A DNA stretch of 64,000 nucleotides, from assembly GCF_013204845.1 (NCBI RefSeq), contig NZ_JABMKY010000001.1, positions 248,001-312,000 on the forward strand. Direction: 5' to 3'. This DNA comes from Paenibacillus qinlingensis (GTDB lineage Bacteria > Bacillota > Bacilli > Paenibacillales > NBRC-103111). Shown here piece after piece: positions 35,386-44,624 of this stretch. A model generated the notes under the pieces. That model did not search any database, was not told the origin of the DNA, and saw only the letters and a program-made list of their open reading frames with translations. Every line of letters begins with the position of its first letter. Within the stretch, counting starts at the first letter, position 1. Made by a program: the position numbers and the translations under genes.

Positions 35386-36627
35386 TTACTGTTGTTCCAT
35401 CATTTCTAACTCTGATATTTGTACAAACTGAGGATTATAAGCATCAACAATTAGTACTCTCCAATATTTGTAGCTCCCCGTTGGCGTCCACGTAAATGCC
35501 TGGTGAGTACCGTTCTGTAAAGCGGTTCCTTCATATTGTGTAGTCCAGGTAGTATTATCATTACTTGCTTCAACCCTAAAATTCTTCATTCCAACACTAT
35601 AACCCGCATATGCGTCTGCTTGATAAATTAATTTAGCAATTGATTTAGCAGAACTAAATTCAACTTTAATCCATGAATTTAATACTTCACTGTTTTGGCT
35701 AGACCAGTTATTTGTTCCGTTAGAATTCCAAAGATTATTAAAGGCTTTATCTGGTGTAAAACTCGCACTGTATGAGCTTGAGGCTGAAAAAGCACTAGTT
35801 GGTAAACCATCTGTCAAGTCTGTACTATAACTGGGTGGTGCTGTTGTCGTAAAACTAAAGGTATAGTCGCTTTTTAATGAAGTATTACCACTTACTATTG
35901 TTCCTGCGGGAATGATTACTGTATATGTCTGACTATTTAATAAATTCTGCGTAGGTTGAATTGTGAGAACATTACTATTAATAGCAAACGTTGATGCGAC
36001 AACATCTGATCCTTGAACAATTTGGATTTGTTTTGTAATGTCTCCAAGCTGGATATTTTTATTAAATATTATATTTATTATTTTGTTTACCGGTACACTT
36101 ATTGAGCTATTTGCTGGGTCTGTACTTACAACAACTAATGGTAACTCAACATCCCACTGTTTTCCTGCATTAATGATTATCGGTGCAACCCCACTGGAAC
36201 TGCGAACAAAACCACTAGCAACAATACTAATATCCGCGCCATTATTCGCTATTAGCTTCCCGGAAAATGGACGGTCTGTGCATAATCCTGACTGTCCACC
36301 GAACGAAAAATGGTACTCTGCAGTATCGTTAGCATTTAAATTAAAAGCTGAACCAGGGGTAATAGTAGAATCAATCCCATCATAAGCACTTCCAACGGAA
36401 TTGAATTGTGATCCGCCTTTTTTATATAAGTTTAACGTAAGATTTGATGCATCTGGATTTAGATTAGTAATATTTAATGATAAATCAACTTGGTTGGATC
36501 CTGAACAAAATGTATTCATTGGAATTGAAAAATTTAACTCATTTGTTGTGGAAGCTGCTGAAACAACTGTAGGGATTGTAAACATAGCAATAAGTAAAAA
36601 TAAACCCAATAACTTCTTCAAACTCAA
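35386..36627 (-). CDS. Secreted protein with Ig-like (Big_5) and F5/8C-type domains
   Basis: 413 residues with a signal peptide (TIPTVVSAAS). A Big_5-like Ig domain covers about 165-265 (VVSTDPANSSISVPVNKIINIIFNK, YTFSFTTTAPP), and a discoidin/F5-8C-like domain about 275-410 (AFNNLWNSNGTNNWSS, WIKVEFSSAKSI, FRVEASNDNTTWT, YWRVLIVDAYN) that may bind carbohydrate. It starts with TTG after AAAGGTGG. It lies in a tandem block with two other surface proteins on the same strand, each with its own leader and two with terminators. Confidence 0.75.
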   Translation of the reverse strand: MSLKKLLGLFLLIAMFTIPTVVSAASTTNELNFSIPMNTFCSGSNQVDLSLNITNLNPDASNLTLNLYKKGGSQFNSVGSAYDGIDSTITPGSAFNLNANDTAEYHFSFGGQSGLCTDRPFSGKLIANNGADISIVASGFVRSSSGVAPIIINAGKQWDVELPLVVVSTDPANSSISVPVNKIINIIFNKNIQLGDITKQIQIVQGSDVVASTFAINSNVLTIQPTQNLLNSQTYTVIIPAGTIVSGNTSLKSDYTFSFTTTAPPSYSTDLTDGLPTSAFSASSSYSASFTPDKAFNNLWNSNGTNNWSSQNSEVLNSWIKVEFSSAKSIAKLIYQADAYAGYSVGMKNFRVEASNDNTTWTTQYEGTALQNGTHQAFTWTPTGSYKYWRVLIVDAYNPQFVQISELEMMEQQ

Positions 36628-36780
36628 TTACCACCTTTTACTAAAATTAAGTTACTCGGTGAATTTTACAATCTACGGCATAATCTGTCTAAACATTTAC
36701 AGGAATATATTGTAATTTCAGTAACTTTAGAATTACTACTTAATTAGTGGCACGTCTATTTGTACATTTCACTTAAATAG

Positions 36781-36808
36781 AAAAAGCCCTATGAATAGCA
36801 ATAGGGCT
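36781..36808 (-). terminator. Terminator of the Kelch gene
   Basis: AGCCCTAT pairs with ATAGGGCT and T follows on the minus strand. Confidence 0.8.
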
Positions 36809-36836
36809 CGGGAATTTGACAATTAATATTATTATT

Positions 36837-38558
36837 TTATTCTGCCGCATCAAATGAATCTACATCAATTTCAGAAATTTCATCAAAAATAATAACATTC
36901 GATCGATTTAGGAACGGCCCTTTTGCTAATGGATTTTCAAAAGTATATCTAGCTAGACCAGTTCCACTAGGTTTTGCATCATACCACGTTGAAAAAGCAT
37001 CGTATTCAGTATTAGAGAGTATGAACTCCTCTACCGTTCCAGTCTCAAGTGTTAATGTCAATGCAACCCCCTTTGTAACTGGGGTAATTTCAGCTGTTCC
37101 TGTACTTCCATCTACTGCATATTCATCAAAATCATATTTTAAAATCTTATCGAAAACAAGACTATTCTTGCGCGAAGAGAACGGCCCTTTAAGATGCTGA
37201 TTATCGAATTTGTATTTAGCAGAACCTATACCAGCAGCTCTCGAATCAAACCAATTAACATATGAATTAAATTCTGATTTCGAGAGATCGAACTCTTGCT
37301 CCAGACCATTTGTCATTGTAATTTTCAGTACAATTCTAGTTGGAGCAGTTGGTGTAGCCGAGGCTTCATTTGAGTTAACACTTTCACCTGCGCTATTGAC
37401 AGCTGAAACAACATAATAATAAGTTGTTCCGTTGGTAACAGTTGTATCTGTAAACGTAGTTTCAGTTACATTGGACTGTATTGTAGCATAAGGACCACCT
37501 GCGTTTGTGGAACCTTTAATATTATAATAAGTTGCTCCAGTTACGGAATTCCAGGATAAGTCTACTTTAGAATCACCACCTATAGCTATTAAGTTTGTTG
37601 GAGAATCTGCAACATCCAAAGGTGGTGTGAAACTATAAGTCCCAGTATAATAATGACTACCACCAATGCCACCAAATATATAAATTTTTCCATTTACAAC
37701 ATTAGCACCTGTTTGTTGTCCAAGCCCAGTTGAAGGAGAGTTTGCTAGTGATGTCCAGATATCTTTTACAGGGTCATAAACTTCAACCGGAAAATTATAT
37801 GCTGCACTAGCAGTATATCCCGCTATCGCATAAATCTTATTGTTTAATACTGTAGAAATCAATCCATAACGAGGGGTATACATTGAACTTTTTGTAGTCC
37901 AAGTATTTGTTTGAGTATCGAATATATAAAGTTTATCATTGAGTACACCGTTATTAAACCTTCCACCAAAATAATAAATTTTCCCATTAACAGCTTGAGC
38001 AGTAGCATATAAAATTTTGGCTGGGGAAATTGCTTTTGATGTCCAAGTATTTGTAGTTGGATCATATTCAGCTACTCTATCGGTAGCAGGTGACATTCCA
38101 CCCAAGATATAAATCTTCCCATTAGTAGCAACTAAACTCCCGTTAACTTTTCATCCAGGAGGTGTTGCCTTAAGCACAACTGAGTTCGTTGCTGGATCAT
38201 ATTTATTAAAGTTACCATTGCCTAGTGCTCCATATTGAAAATAAATCTTATCATTTAATTGCGTAGCAGTAGTCTCGTTGCTCTTCGTTATTGTTGCTTT
38301 TACTGACCAAGAATTAGTAGACGGATCATACATATTTACTGCATTTAAATCCACAGAACTTTCAGGGTATGATTGCCCACCAAACGTATAAATCTTCCCA
38401 GCCACTGTTGCCGAGGACGTTTTATATAAACCGCCTGGATTTGGCACATCGCTTTTTTGTTCCCAGGTCCCCCCTGAGTCAGCTGAAGCTAAAATAGGAC
38501 AAATTAGAATTGCTAAAACAAAAGATAAGCCAAGCAAGATTCTTTTTAGATTAAACAA
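36837..38558 (-). pseudogene. Secreted Kelch-repeat/FnIII protein interrupted by one TGA
   Basis: A TTG start with AAAGGTGG 8 bases upstream gives a signal peptide and the first Kelch blades (IYTFGGQSYPE); the frame stops at TGA (38151-38153), where Kelch spacing predicts Trp, and resumes in the same frame for 422 residues. Those hold further Kelch repeats (KIYYFGGRFNNG, IYIFGGIGG), an FnIII domain and two copies of the 70-residue C-terminal domain (FDSRAAGIGSAKYKFDN; YDAKPSGTGLARYTFEN). Without the stop it would be a 573-residue surface protein. Confidence 0.72.
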
Positions 38559-38742
38559 TATTTTTACCACCTTTTGATTATTTGAATTCATCCAGAATCA
38601 TACATTTTATTACATATTTCATCCAACCATTTACTGGATTTTTATGTAAAAATTTCTTTAATACCATAACATTTTCTATTTTTATTAGATAATTACCTAT
38701 TTTAGTAATTAGTTCAAAAAGGTAGGATCTTTATATCCTTTG

Positions 38743-38952
38743 CTATGAATCTAATTGTTGCCCTGATACTTTTCGCAGCTGATTTGCAAGCCAATTATAA
38801 TATTTCTGTTGTTTAGATAACTCAACTAATGTTTCGTCCAAAGCGCCAACTTTTTTATCTTCTACTACATGCCACTCAGGTTTAATCCAAGTGTTAAAAA
38901 TCGTATTTGCCACACCGTTATCAAGAATCACTGCTTGCTGTTGAATGGCCAT
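38743..38952 (-). CDS. Small hypothetical protein
   Basis: 69 residues, charged and probably helical (LVELSKQQKYYNWLANQLRKV). ATG preceded by a GGAAGGGTG stretch. Not recognised; phage-type context. Confidence 0.45.
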   Translation of the reverse strand: MAIQQQAVILDNGVANTIFNTWIKPEWHVVEDKKVGALDETLVELSKQQKYYNWLANQLRKVSGQQLDS

Positions 38953-39108
38953 TCCAACTTTCACCCTTCCGCAGTGCCGTTAGATTCGTCTCGATCGATT
39001 CCAATCCTGTTTATGATAATATCATTTGATTATGCACGTAGATAACCCTTAATGACGACTATAAGTATCTTCCCCTATCGGGATATTTGTTATTTAATAA
39101 TAATAGGG

Positions 39109-39126
39109 CGTAGTGCAGACAGGGGG
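39109..39126. repeat. 18-bp direct repeat, right copy
   Basis: Identical to 33875-33892. Its terminal GGGGG also serves as the ribosome binding site of the next gene. Confidence 0.7.
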
Positions 39127-39133
39127 CCAGGAT

Positions 39134-39439
39134 ATGACCGTCATTATTGATTATAGGAAAATGAAGCAACTCCAGAAAGACCTTGAATCTTTTTCTCAAA
39201 CATCATGTGTTTTCTTGAGAATACTGTTTAATTCAGATTTCATGAAAAACTTCACAAAATTCCACTCGTTTGAAGAATTTTTAAAATTAGGAGGATTTGA
39301 AGTTCAAAACCAAATGGCGTTCAGAAACCCTAGTGATCTGTTCGATGCTCATGTAGCTCAACAGACACAATTTACCGATTGGAAAGACATGCAAGCACAT
39401 GCTGTTAAAAGATACATTCAGCGTTTTCTTGAACTTTAA
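39134..39439 (+). CDS. Hypothetical protein
   Basis: 101 residues, soluble, from an ATG with GGGGG 7-8 bases upstream. N-terminal TVIIDYRKMKQLQKDLESFS, C-terminal helical KRYIQRFLEL. Not recognised. Its left boundary coincides with the 18-bp repeat. Confidence 0.5.
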   Translation: MTVIIDYRKMKQLQKDLESFSQTSCVFLRILFNSDFMKNFTKFHSFEEFLKLGGFEVQNQMAFRNPSDLFDAHVAQQTQFTDWKDMQAHAVKRYIQRFLEL

Positions 39440-39481
39440 AACAACAAATCAAGCTACGTCCCCATCTTTTCAATTAACTCA

Positions 39482-39567
39482 TTCATCTTCATCTTCATCT
39501 TCATCTTCATCTTCATCTTCATCTTCATCTTCATCTTCATCTTCATCTTCATCTTCATCTTCATCTT
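39482..39567. repeat. TTCATC hexanucleotide microsatellite, about 14 copies
   Basis: Uninterrupted TTCATC units over 86 bases. All three plus-strand phases and the minus strand give only low-complexity translations, and no credible gene spans it. The rest of 39440-39780 holds nothing I recognise. Confidence 0.95.
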
Positions 39568-39780
39568 TTCATAGTATGTTTCATGTACCTCAGCAACTTC
39601 AGCTACTTTTTTTGAATACTTGATCCATCCAACCCCATTTCAAGTCGACTGCTCTACGTAGCTCTAACATTAGTGAAAGCTACCCAATTGAATTATTTTC
39701 ATCAAGTCCTTCATTTAGAACAAGAGCTTGGACTACACAACACCGCTTGAATAGTCCACCTATGCTGAGGTGAATCAACT

Positions 39781-40143
39781 ATGATAAATAACAAAAACAC
39801 ACCAATCAAACATTTATTTTCTATTCCAGAAGTACTTTTAAAAAAAGATATATCATGCATCTTTGAAGCTAGAAATGATACTGATACAGAAGCAAATCTG
39901 ACAAGGATCTGGAAGGCACTGAATAGCGCGGGTTATCAAAACGTCGAGAGCCTATTAAACGCAACTCGGACTGATTTAATGAAGGTTAGAGATATCGGGC
40001 AAGCACGTCAGACATTACTTTTCGACTTACTTCATAGAGTATCTGACAAACCTGAAATAGTCCATTACGTTTCTGAGGAGTTAAAAAGAATAAAACTAGA
40101 GGGTATCAAGAAGAAATTACGTGAAATGGGGATGATAAATTAG
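39781..40143 (+). CDS. Protein with an RNA polymerase alpha-CTD-like (HhH) domain
   Basis: 120 residues. Positions about 38-85 (LTRIWKALNSAGYQNVESLL, then TRTDLMKVRDIGQARQTLL) follow the alpha-CTD pattern: two helices, the sequence ...L.K.RNIG-like KVRDIGQA, and a final helix. In alpha that surface contacts UP-element DNA and activators. GAGGTG precedes the ATG. A DNA-binding or polymerase-modulating role is plausible but inferred. Confidence 0.55.
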   Translation: MINNKNTPIKHLFSIPEVLLKKDISCIFEARNDTDTEANLTRIWKALNSAGYQNVESLLNATRTDLMKVRDIGQARQTLLFDLLHRVSDKPEIVHYVSEELKRIKLEGIKKKLREMGMIN

Positions 40144-40548
40144 AATGTTTGCTAATTTATCATGAAAAAAGCTCAATGGACAGCTTTCTCTCGTGCTCTT
40201 TACATCAGTTCTTATATTTTTAGGTTTATTTTCTTTTTTTAACGTTTGGAGGCAGACCTGCATCATACTAAATAGACATATACTGAGTGTCCGACCAAAA
40301 ACACTCTTCACAAATTGCATGTGGGTAAGCGCCTGCGTGTCTTTTTCTTGTTATGCTACACTAAATTGTAGAAAATTGGAGTCTTCTAAGATATTTACTT
40401 GCGCTCCTACACTTAGTAAAATCAATTTCTCTCATACTCCCTCACCTCCCAATACTTCCCAGTTCAACGGAGTAAGCGGAGACTCCTCTATATAACAACT
40501 TAAACCTTCTTTAATGAAAATAGGGAGATAAGACGTTAGTCTCACTCC
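40144..40548. other. Gap without a supported gene
   Basis: Frames on either strand here are low-complexity or Cys/Phe-rich without ribosome binding sites. A weak hairpin (AGGGAG...CTCCCT) lies at about 40522-40550. Confidence 0.4.
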
Positions 40549-41235
40549 CTAAAACATTTTTCTAGAATTATCTTCTAATTCCGATATGATACTGTTAATA
40601 CCAAAAGAATGCATTAATGCTAAGTGATGTTGATAATCCAAATGTCCCTTGTTTTTCTTGTATTCGAGAAAATATTAAAACATCCCTATTTGACTTTTCG
40701 GTAATTGTGCAACAAATATGTTTGAATAGCTGTATTTTTGTTCATCATTTAGTTTCAATTCATCTCTGACGAACTGGAGAATAAAAATGAAATTATCATA
40801 ACACAGCATGAGATTTTTCATAATAGATAAATACGGATTACTAATCATCTCAAATTGAGTGCTATTTATCCCATTTGGATGACGTGAAATATCATTACTC
40901 AAATCAGAATAATATGTTTCGAATAAATCAATACCTGTAAGTTTCCCTGAAGTTACAGATGACACAATAGTTTTGTGAGCTGTAATCAAGTTGAAAAACG
41001 TTGTTTCAAATCTCTGCAAATTCATCATTTCTCTTTGGCCTGCCAGTTCTGCTGTAGATCGGGCAACTACTTCTCTCTGTAACTTAAGTTCCTCTCGTTG
41101 AAGAGATAACTCTTGACGCTGAATAATTATTGTGAAGATTATTCCTGCAAATGCAAGTCCAGTAAAAAGAGAATTAATTGCTCCAAACATATCTCCAGCT
41201 GTACCTCTATCATCTCCAAAAAGCCTAGTCATCAC
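40549..41235 (-). pseudogene. Putative phage abortive-infection protein (putAbiC-like), interrupted
   Basis: The visible start GTAGDMFGAINSLFTGLAFAG, the repeated ELSLQREELKLQRE coiled coil and QRFETTFFNLITAHKTIV match the putAbiC family (PF16872). A TAA (40675-40677) interrupts the frame, which then continues 42 codons (FLEYKKNKGHLDYQHH). The coding frame is also open upstream of the ATG (SIGIASFWLISGFV), so an N-terminal membrane helix has lost its start. It would have been a phage-defence gene carried by the element. Confidence 0.65.
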
Positions 41236-41445
41236 AAAGCCTGAAATTAACCAAAAACTCGCTATTCCTATCGACCAAGAGATAAATGATTTTTAACCCA
41301 CAGTAAAAACCCCAAAAGTTTTGAATGTAACTTAATTCGCCACATGTAAGAGCTTACCTTTAATTAACTATTTCTTTTTTAGTTTGAAGATGCAGTGCCA
41401 ACTCTTGTTTACTCTGTCGGCTTTGCGCTGCTGTCCATACTTAAT

Positions 41446-41968
41446 AATGATTAGCTTCACCGCTTATAAAGGAGGTATCTCTCGCTCTAGACTTTTGCCC
41501 CGTCCAGGAGGTTCACAATGCCCTGAGATACTTTTGGGAAGGTATGGTTTGTCCTACTGTAAGGAATGTGGTACCACTGTTATGATATCACTGTGAGAGT
41601 TGCATTTCCCCAAACGATCAAACGCGAGTCACACAGGCGGTTACGTGGCTTATGGCGAACCAAACTTTGTTCTTATCCTTTTGAAGAGGGAGTCAGCAAA
41701 GTCTAAAAATGTAACCCGCACGCTAATACCATTGTTAAGCGGTAATTTATTCTGATGCTCTTACCCCTAATGCGCCATCTCCGGAATGGAGCCATATTGG
41801 ACTAGGGCTATTGCCCATCATTGTCCTATCCCAATTGGTTTTCTTATCGGCTACTTTTTCTCCTGATCACACATAGTGTCTGGCTTTGCCTCGCAGAGAT
41901 GTAACTACATTGTACTGACTCCTTCGCCTTCTAATAATGGTACAGTTATATTGTAATAAGTAATCATT
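41446..41968 (+). ncRNA. Candidate large structured noncoding RNA
   Basis: No gene fits 41236-42116, but pairing is dense: an 11-bp helix with wobbles between 41471-41481 and 41525-41535; an 11-bp helix (one wobble) between 41686-41696 and 41915-41925 closing 218 nt; an internal 8-bp helix 41696-41703 with 41882-41889; a stacked stem GGAC/GUCC over GGGC-UAUU-GCCC (41799-41826); hairpins at 41869-41879 and 41899-41910; and an outer 8-bp AAUGAUUA/UAAUCAUU pair (41446 with 41961). Wobbles are G-U on the plus strand, fixing orientation. Size and phage context resemble ornate RNAs such as GOLLD and ROOL, but I cannot assign a class. Confidence 0.5.
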
Positions 41969-42116
41969 CCGTGATTTATACGGATTTACTACTAATTCAT
42001 TACTCATTGATTTGGAAGTCTCAATCCAATCTCACCATCAGTATTACGCCCTCTCCCATAGTCAATAACAACGAAGTCCAATGTTCGATTGATCTTTAAG
42101 CTGCTTGCTATGCTGG

Positions 42117-42628
42117 CTATAGCTCGTCTGCAAAAGTTGTTGCCGCTATTGGATCAATATCCTTTTTGTAACCCTTCTCAATGTATGCTCGAGCCTTTAA
42201 ATACTCCATACCGTCTATAAATAAGAGTTTGACTGCTTGTTTCTCATGCGGCTTCCTGATGTTGTTTATTACGCTTTTGATAATATTGGTTATTGCTAAA
42301 TAGAATTTATAGTTCGCGTGCCGACTGTCTTTCAGAACAACGGAGTTACCTGTTACGTCTGCCTTTACTTCTTGTCCAGTAATGCGTTTCGCTGCATTTC
42401 CTTCTACAGAAAGCAAATCATAGGCAGATAAGCCATTCTCCATTTCTTTAAGAGCGTACTCATAGTTTTAATGATATCGACCATATCAACGTATTTTCCG
42501 AGTAGCCACTTTGTCTTGCGGATATCTTCCTCGGTTATTTCATCAAAGTATGTTACTTGAATTATTTTCTTGTTGTCTTCGAGTTCAGCTGAGGAACTCT
42601 CAATGATTGCTCTTAAACCCTTGCTCAT
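42117..42628 (-). pseudogene. Phage-type protein split by a one-base deletion
   Basis: The start (SKGLRAIIESSSAELEDN, ATG at 42628 after GAGGGTG) reads to KTMS near 42465, where the frame shifts by one base; the frame then continues ENGLSAYDLLSVEGNAAKRI to the stop at 42117. Joined, it is about 170 residues. Its end recalls ArpU/sigma-like phage regulators, but weakly. It overlaps the upstream gene by 29 bases. Confidence 0.55.
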
Positions 42629-42953
42629 ATGGATCACCCTCTGTGGATTTATCACTTTGATTAACTTGTATTTGTTTAAGTGCTTCTTCAACAACTGGTG
42701 GCACATCGCAATCGTATACTCCTAACTGGACCTTCTTTAGAGCCTCTACAGCGATATTTAGCAAATGTTCCTTACTTTGCCTCTTTTCAATTTCATCCCA
42801 AGCAGCACGGTATCCCATAATTAATGAGCGCAAAGTGTGAAGTTGGGTTTGATCTTCAATGAGATGTTCGTCGTTTAATTCTTCAAAGTGGTCTTCAAGC
42901 GCATCCAATGCCGACTCAGGCAGCCATGAGATAGTAATCGTTAAAGTATTCAA
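42600..42953 (-). CDS. Phage-type hypothetical protein
   Basis: 117 residues, acidic and helical (ESALDALEDHFEELNDEH, VPPVVEEALKQIQVNQ). Not recognised. Its 3' end overlaps the next gene, indicating coupling within the early-type array. Confidence 0.6.
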   Translation of the reverse strand: MNTLTITISWLPESALDALEDHFEELNDEHLIEDQTQLHTLRSLIMGYRAAWDEIEKRQSKEHLLNIAVEALKKVQLGVYDCDVPPVVEEALKQIQVNQSDKSTEGDPYEQGFKSNH

Positions 42954-42962
42954 GGTGTCCTC

Positions 42963-43385
42963 CTAATAGTTCTCAAAATTCCTTCGCTTTTCGGCAACTC
43001 CGGTATAATAAGTGGAGTCCATTGTGTGGTAGTCCGGCCAATCTGAGTCAAGTGGTGACCCACAATACGGAGGCTCTTGAATCGGGAATGACCACCACAA
43101 CACATCGCCTTTATCTTCGTGCCATTCATCAATTAGGATTGGTATGAAGGCATCATTGAATTGTTTTAGACGTGTAAGTTCTTCACCCAATAATAAATTT
43201 TGTTTTATACGTTGGTTGTACTGCACAGTTATTTCTCGGTTATTTTTGATCTGAAGCTCTCTGGAATCACAAGCTGATTTTATATCCAACCGTAATTGTT
43301 GAATCTCCGTCTGAGATACTAAAAGGTCTGCTTCCAATAATGCTATAACCATGCCATTCTCTTCTAACTGTTGTTTTGCGTTCAT
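42963..43385 (-). CDS. Phage-type hypothetical protein with coiled coil
   Basis: 140 residues: a coiled coil (about 5-70) and a Trp/Pro-rich end (VLWWSFPIQEPPYCGSPLD) typical of small phage proteins. The ATG at 43385 follows GAGGAGG. Confidence 0.6.
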   Translation of the reverse strand: MNAKQQLEENGMVIALLEADLLVSQTEIQQLRLDIKSACDSRELQIKNNREITVQYNQRIKQNLLLGEELTRLKQFNDAFIPILIDEWHEDKGDVLWWSFPIQEPPYCGSPLDSDWPDYHTMDSTYYTGVAEKRRNFENY

Positions 43386-43508
43386 GCCTAACCTCCTCAT
43401 GATCCTCAATATTCAAACGGTGTTCATTTCTTAGTACTACAAATAGTTAGTACTTATTTACACTTGCAATCTTTGTTATGATTTGATTGAAAGGATTGAT
43501 GACTAAGT

Positions 43509-43708
43509 ATGAAAGAGAAAATACTCATTACAATCAGTTGCATGTTACTTGCTACAGGGATACTACTTTGGTATTATGCAATCCATAGTCCCCCCATGTA
43601 GGATTCGACAATCTGGGATACGGCATTATCAGCTTTGCTTTAACTGTACTTGGATTGATCTCGACAATAGCGTCATTAATTTACTCATCATTAAAAAAGT
43701 ATAAATGA
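43509..43708 (+). pseudogene. Small two-helix membrane protein, frameshifted in a C6 run
   Basis: The ATG frame gives a membrane helix (ILITISCMLLATGILLWYY) and stops right after CCCCCC; one more C would restore VGFDNLGYGIISFALTVLGL and a second helix ending SSLKKYK. It is the only plus-strand gene in this part of the array. A C-tract length switch is possible. Confidence 0.55.
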
Positions 43709-43828
43709 TGTTCCTCAATATTCAGCTGTGTTCGTGACCATACCGAACATTACCTCGATATGTTTAGACGCTCCGCCACCATGAAGGAGCGTCTAAACAT
43801 TGCTACAATCCTCAATATTCACGAATGC

Positions 43829-44061
43829 TCATTCAATTTCCGCATGGCATTTCGTCCGATCTTTATACCTCTGAACTTCCGCTAAGACACCACAATGAAA
43901 ATTGCTTGTTTCGTGGAATAGTCTAATTTCTACGTTTCTTTTCTTTGCTTCCTTCACAAGCTCTGTCAAATCGTCTAAAGTGAAATCATTAATCGAAAAG
44001 CAGATTGTATGTGATCCTCCGACTGCTTCTTCTAAGACGCATTTCTTCTTTCTAAATCCAT
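43829..44061 (-). pseudogene. Small phage protein with a frameshift in an A run
   Basis: ATG after GGAGGTG gives nine codons then TAG; adding one base in the GAAGAAAT stretch restores 77 residues (GSHTICFSINDFTLDDLTEL, VEIRLFHETSNFHCG). Not recognised. Confidence 0.5.
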
Positions 44062-44098
44062 TTTCGCACCTCCAAGTCCTTCAATATTCAAGATGTGT

Positions 44099-44287
44099 TC
44101 ATGATTTTGTAGTCACTCTACCGCATTTCGTACATTGGTAGTCGATTTTTCGATTTTTCCAACTATGGTCACATTGGAGGTCATACTTGGTTAACAACTG
44201 CCAAATATCCGGTGGATACATTGTCCTAAATCCTTTCGCAATCTCACGCAATTCATCTACAAGCTGTGCGCTAGGCGTTCTTGCCAT
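44099..44287 (-). CDS. Small zinc-ribbon-like phage protein
   Basis: 62 residues. The C-terminal CDHSWKNRKIDYQCTKCGRV has Cys/His pairs for a metal site. ATG at 44287 with AAGGAGG. Confidence 0.6.
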   Translation of the reverse strand: MARTPSAQLVDELREIAKGFRTMYPPDIWQLLTKYDLQCDHSWKNRKIDYQCTKCGRVTTKS

Positions 44288-44336
44288 TCTCATTCCTCCT
44301 TAAGATCTTCGATATTCACGATGTGTTATTCATCAA

Positions 44337-44516
44337 TTAGTTTTCATCGCCTTCATGACCACACGAACAATCTTTATAGATTTCTTTGCATGTTGGACAG
44401 ATGTCGTTTTTCCCGTCATCATACCCAGCATCGTCCATCATGCAAAATTCGCACTGATCGTCATCTACATGCAAATGCCGTTCTTCCCGTTCCTCTTTGC
44501 ACTCTGGACATATCAT
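44337..44516 (-). CDS. Cys-rich small zinc-binding protein
   Basis: 59 residues with CPEC, CEFC, CPTC and CSC motifs, suggesting two zinc knuckles, in a very acidic chain. The ATG at 44516 has GGAGG 8 bases upstream; the longer frame overlaps the repeated intergenic element. Confidence 0.6.
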   Translation of the reverse strand: MICPECKEEREERHLHVDDDQCEFCMMDDAGYDDGKNDICPTCKEIYKDCSCGHEGDEN

Positions 44517-44624
44517 GTAAAAACCTCCATCAAGATCTTCGATACTCAAAGCTGTCCGTCAGTACCCTTCGAACTCTGGCATTTTATCGAGTTGGCTCTG
44601 CTTATATGTGTGTACCTTAATCTT

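Noticed and set aside
39399-39623. Poly-serine reading frame over the TTCATC repeat
   Set aside because: It is created by the microsatellite, lacks a ribosome binding site and overlaps the end of the 39134 gene.
40193-40495. 100-residue plus-strand frame
   Set aside because: Cys/Phe/Ser-rich without start signals or domain features.
26785-40677. Stop-codon recoding (Sec, Pyl or TGA as Trp) to explain the in-frame TAG, TGA and TAA codons
   Set aside because: All three stop codons occur as interruptions, and core genes in the window end normally with them. No SECIS-like or Pyl signals were seen. Mutation is the simpler explanation.
41384-41596. 70-residue Cys-rich plus-strand frame
   Set aside because: No ribosome binding site; it lies in the region better explained by RNA helices.
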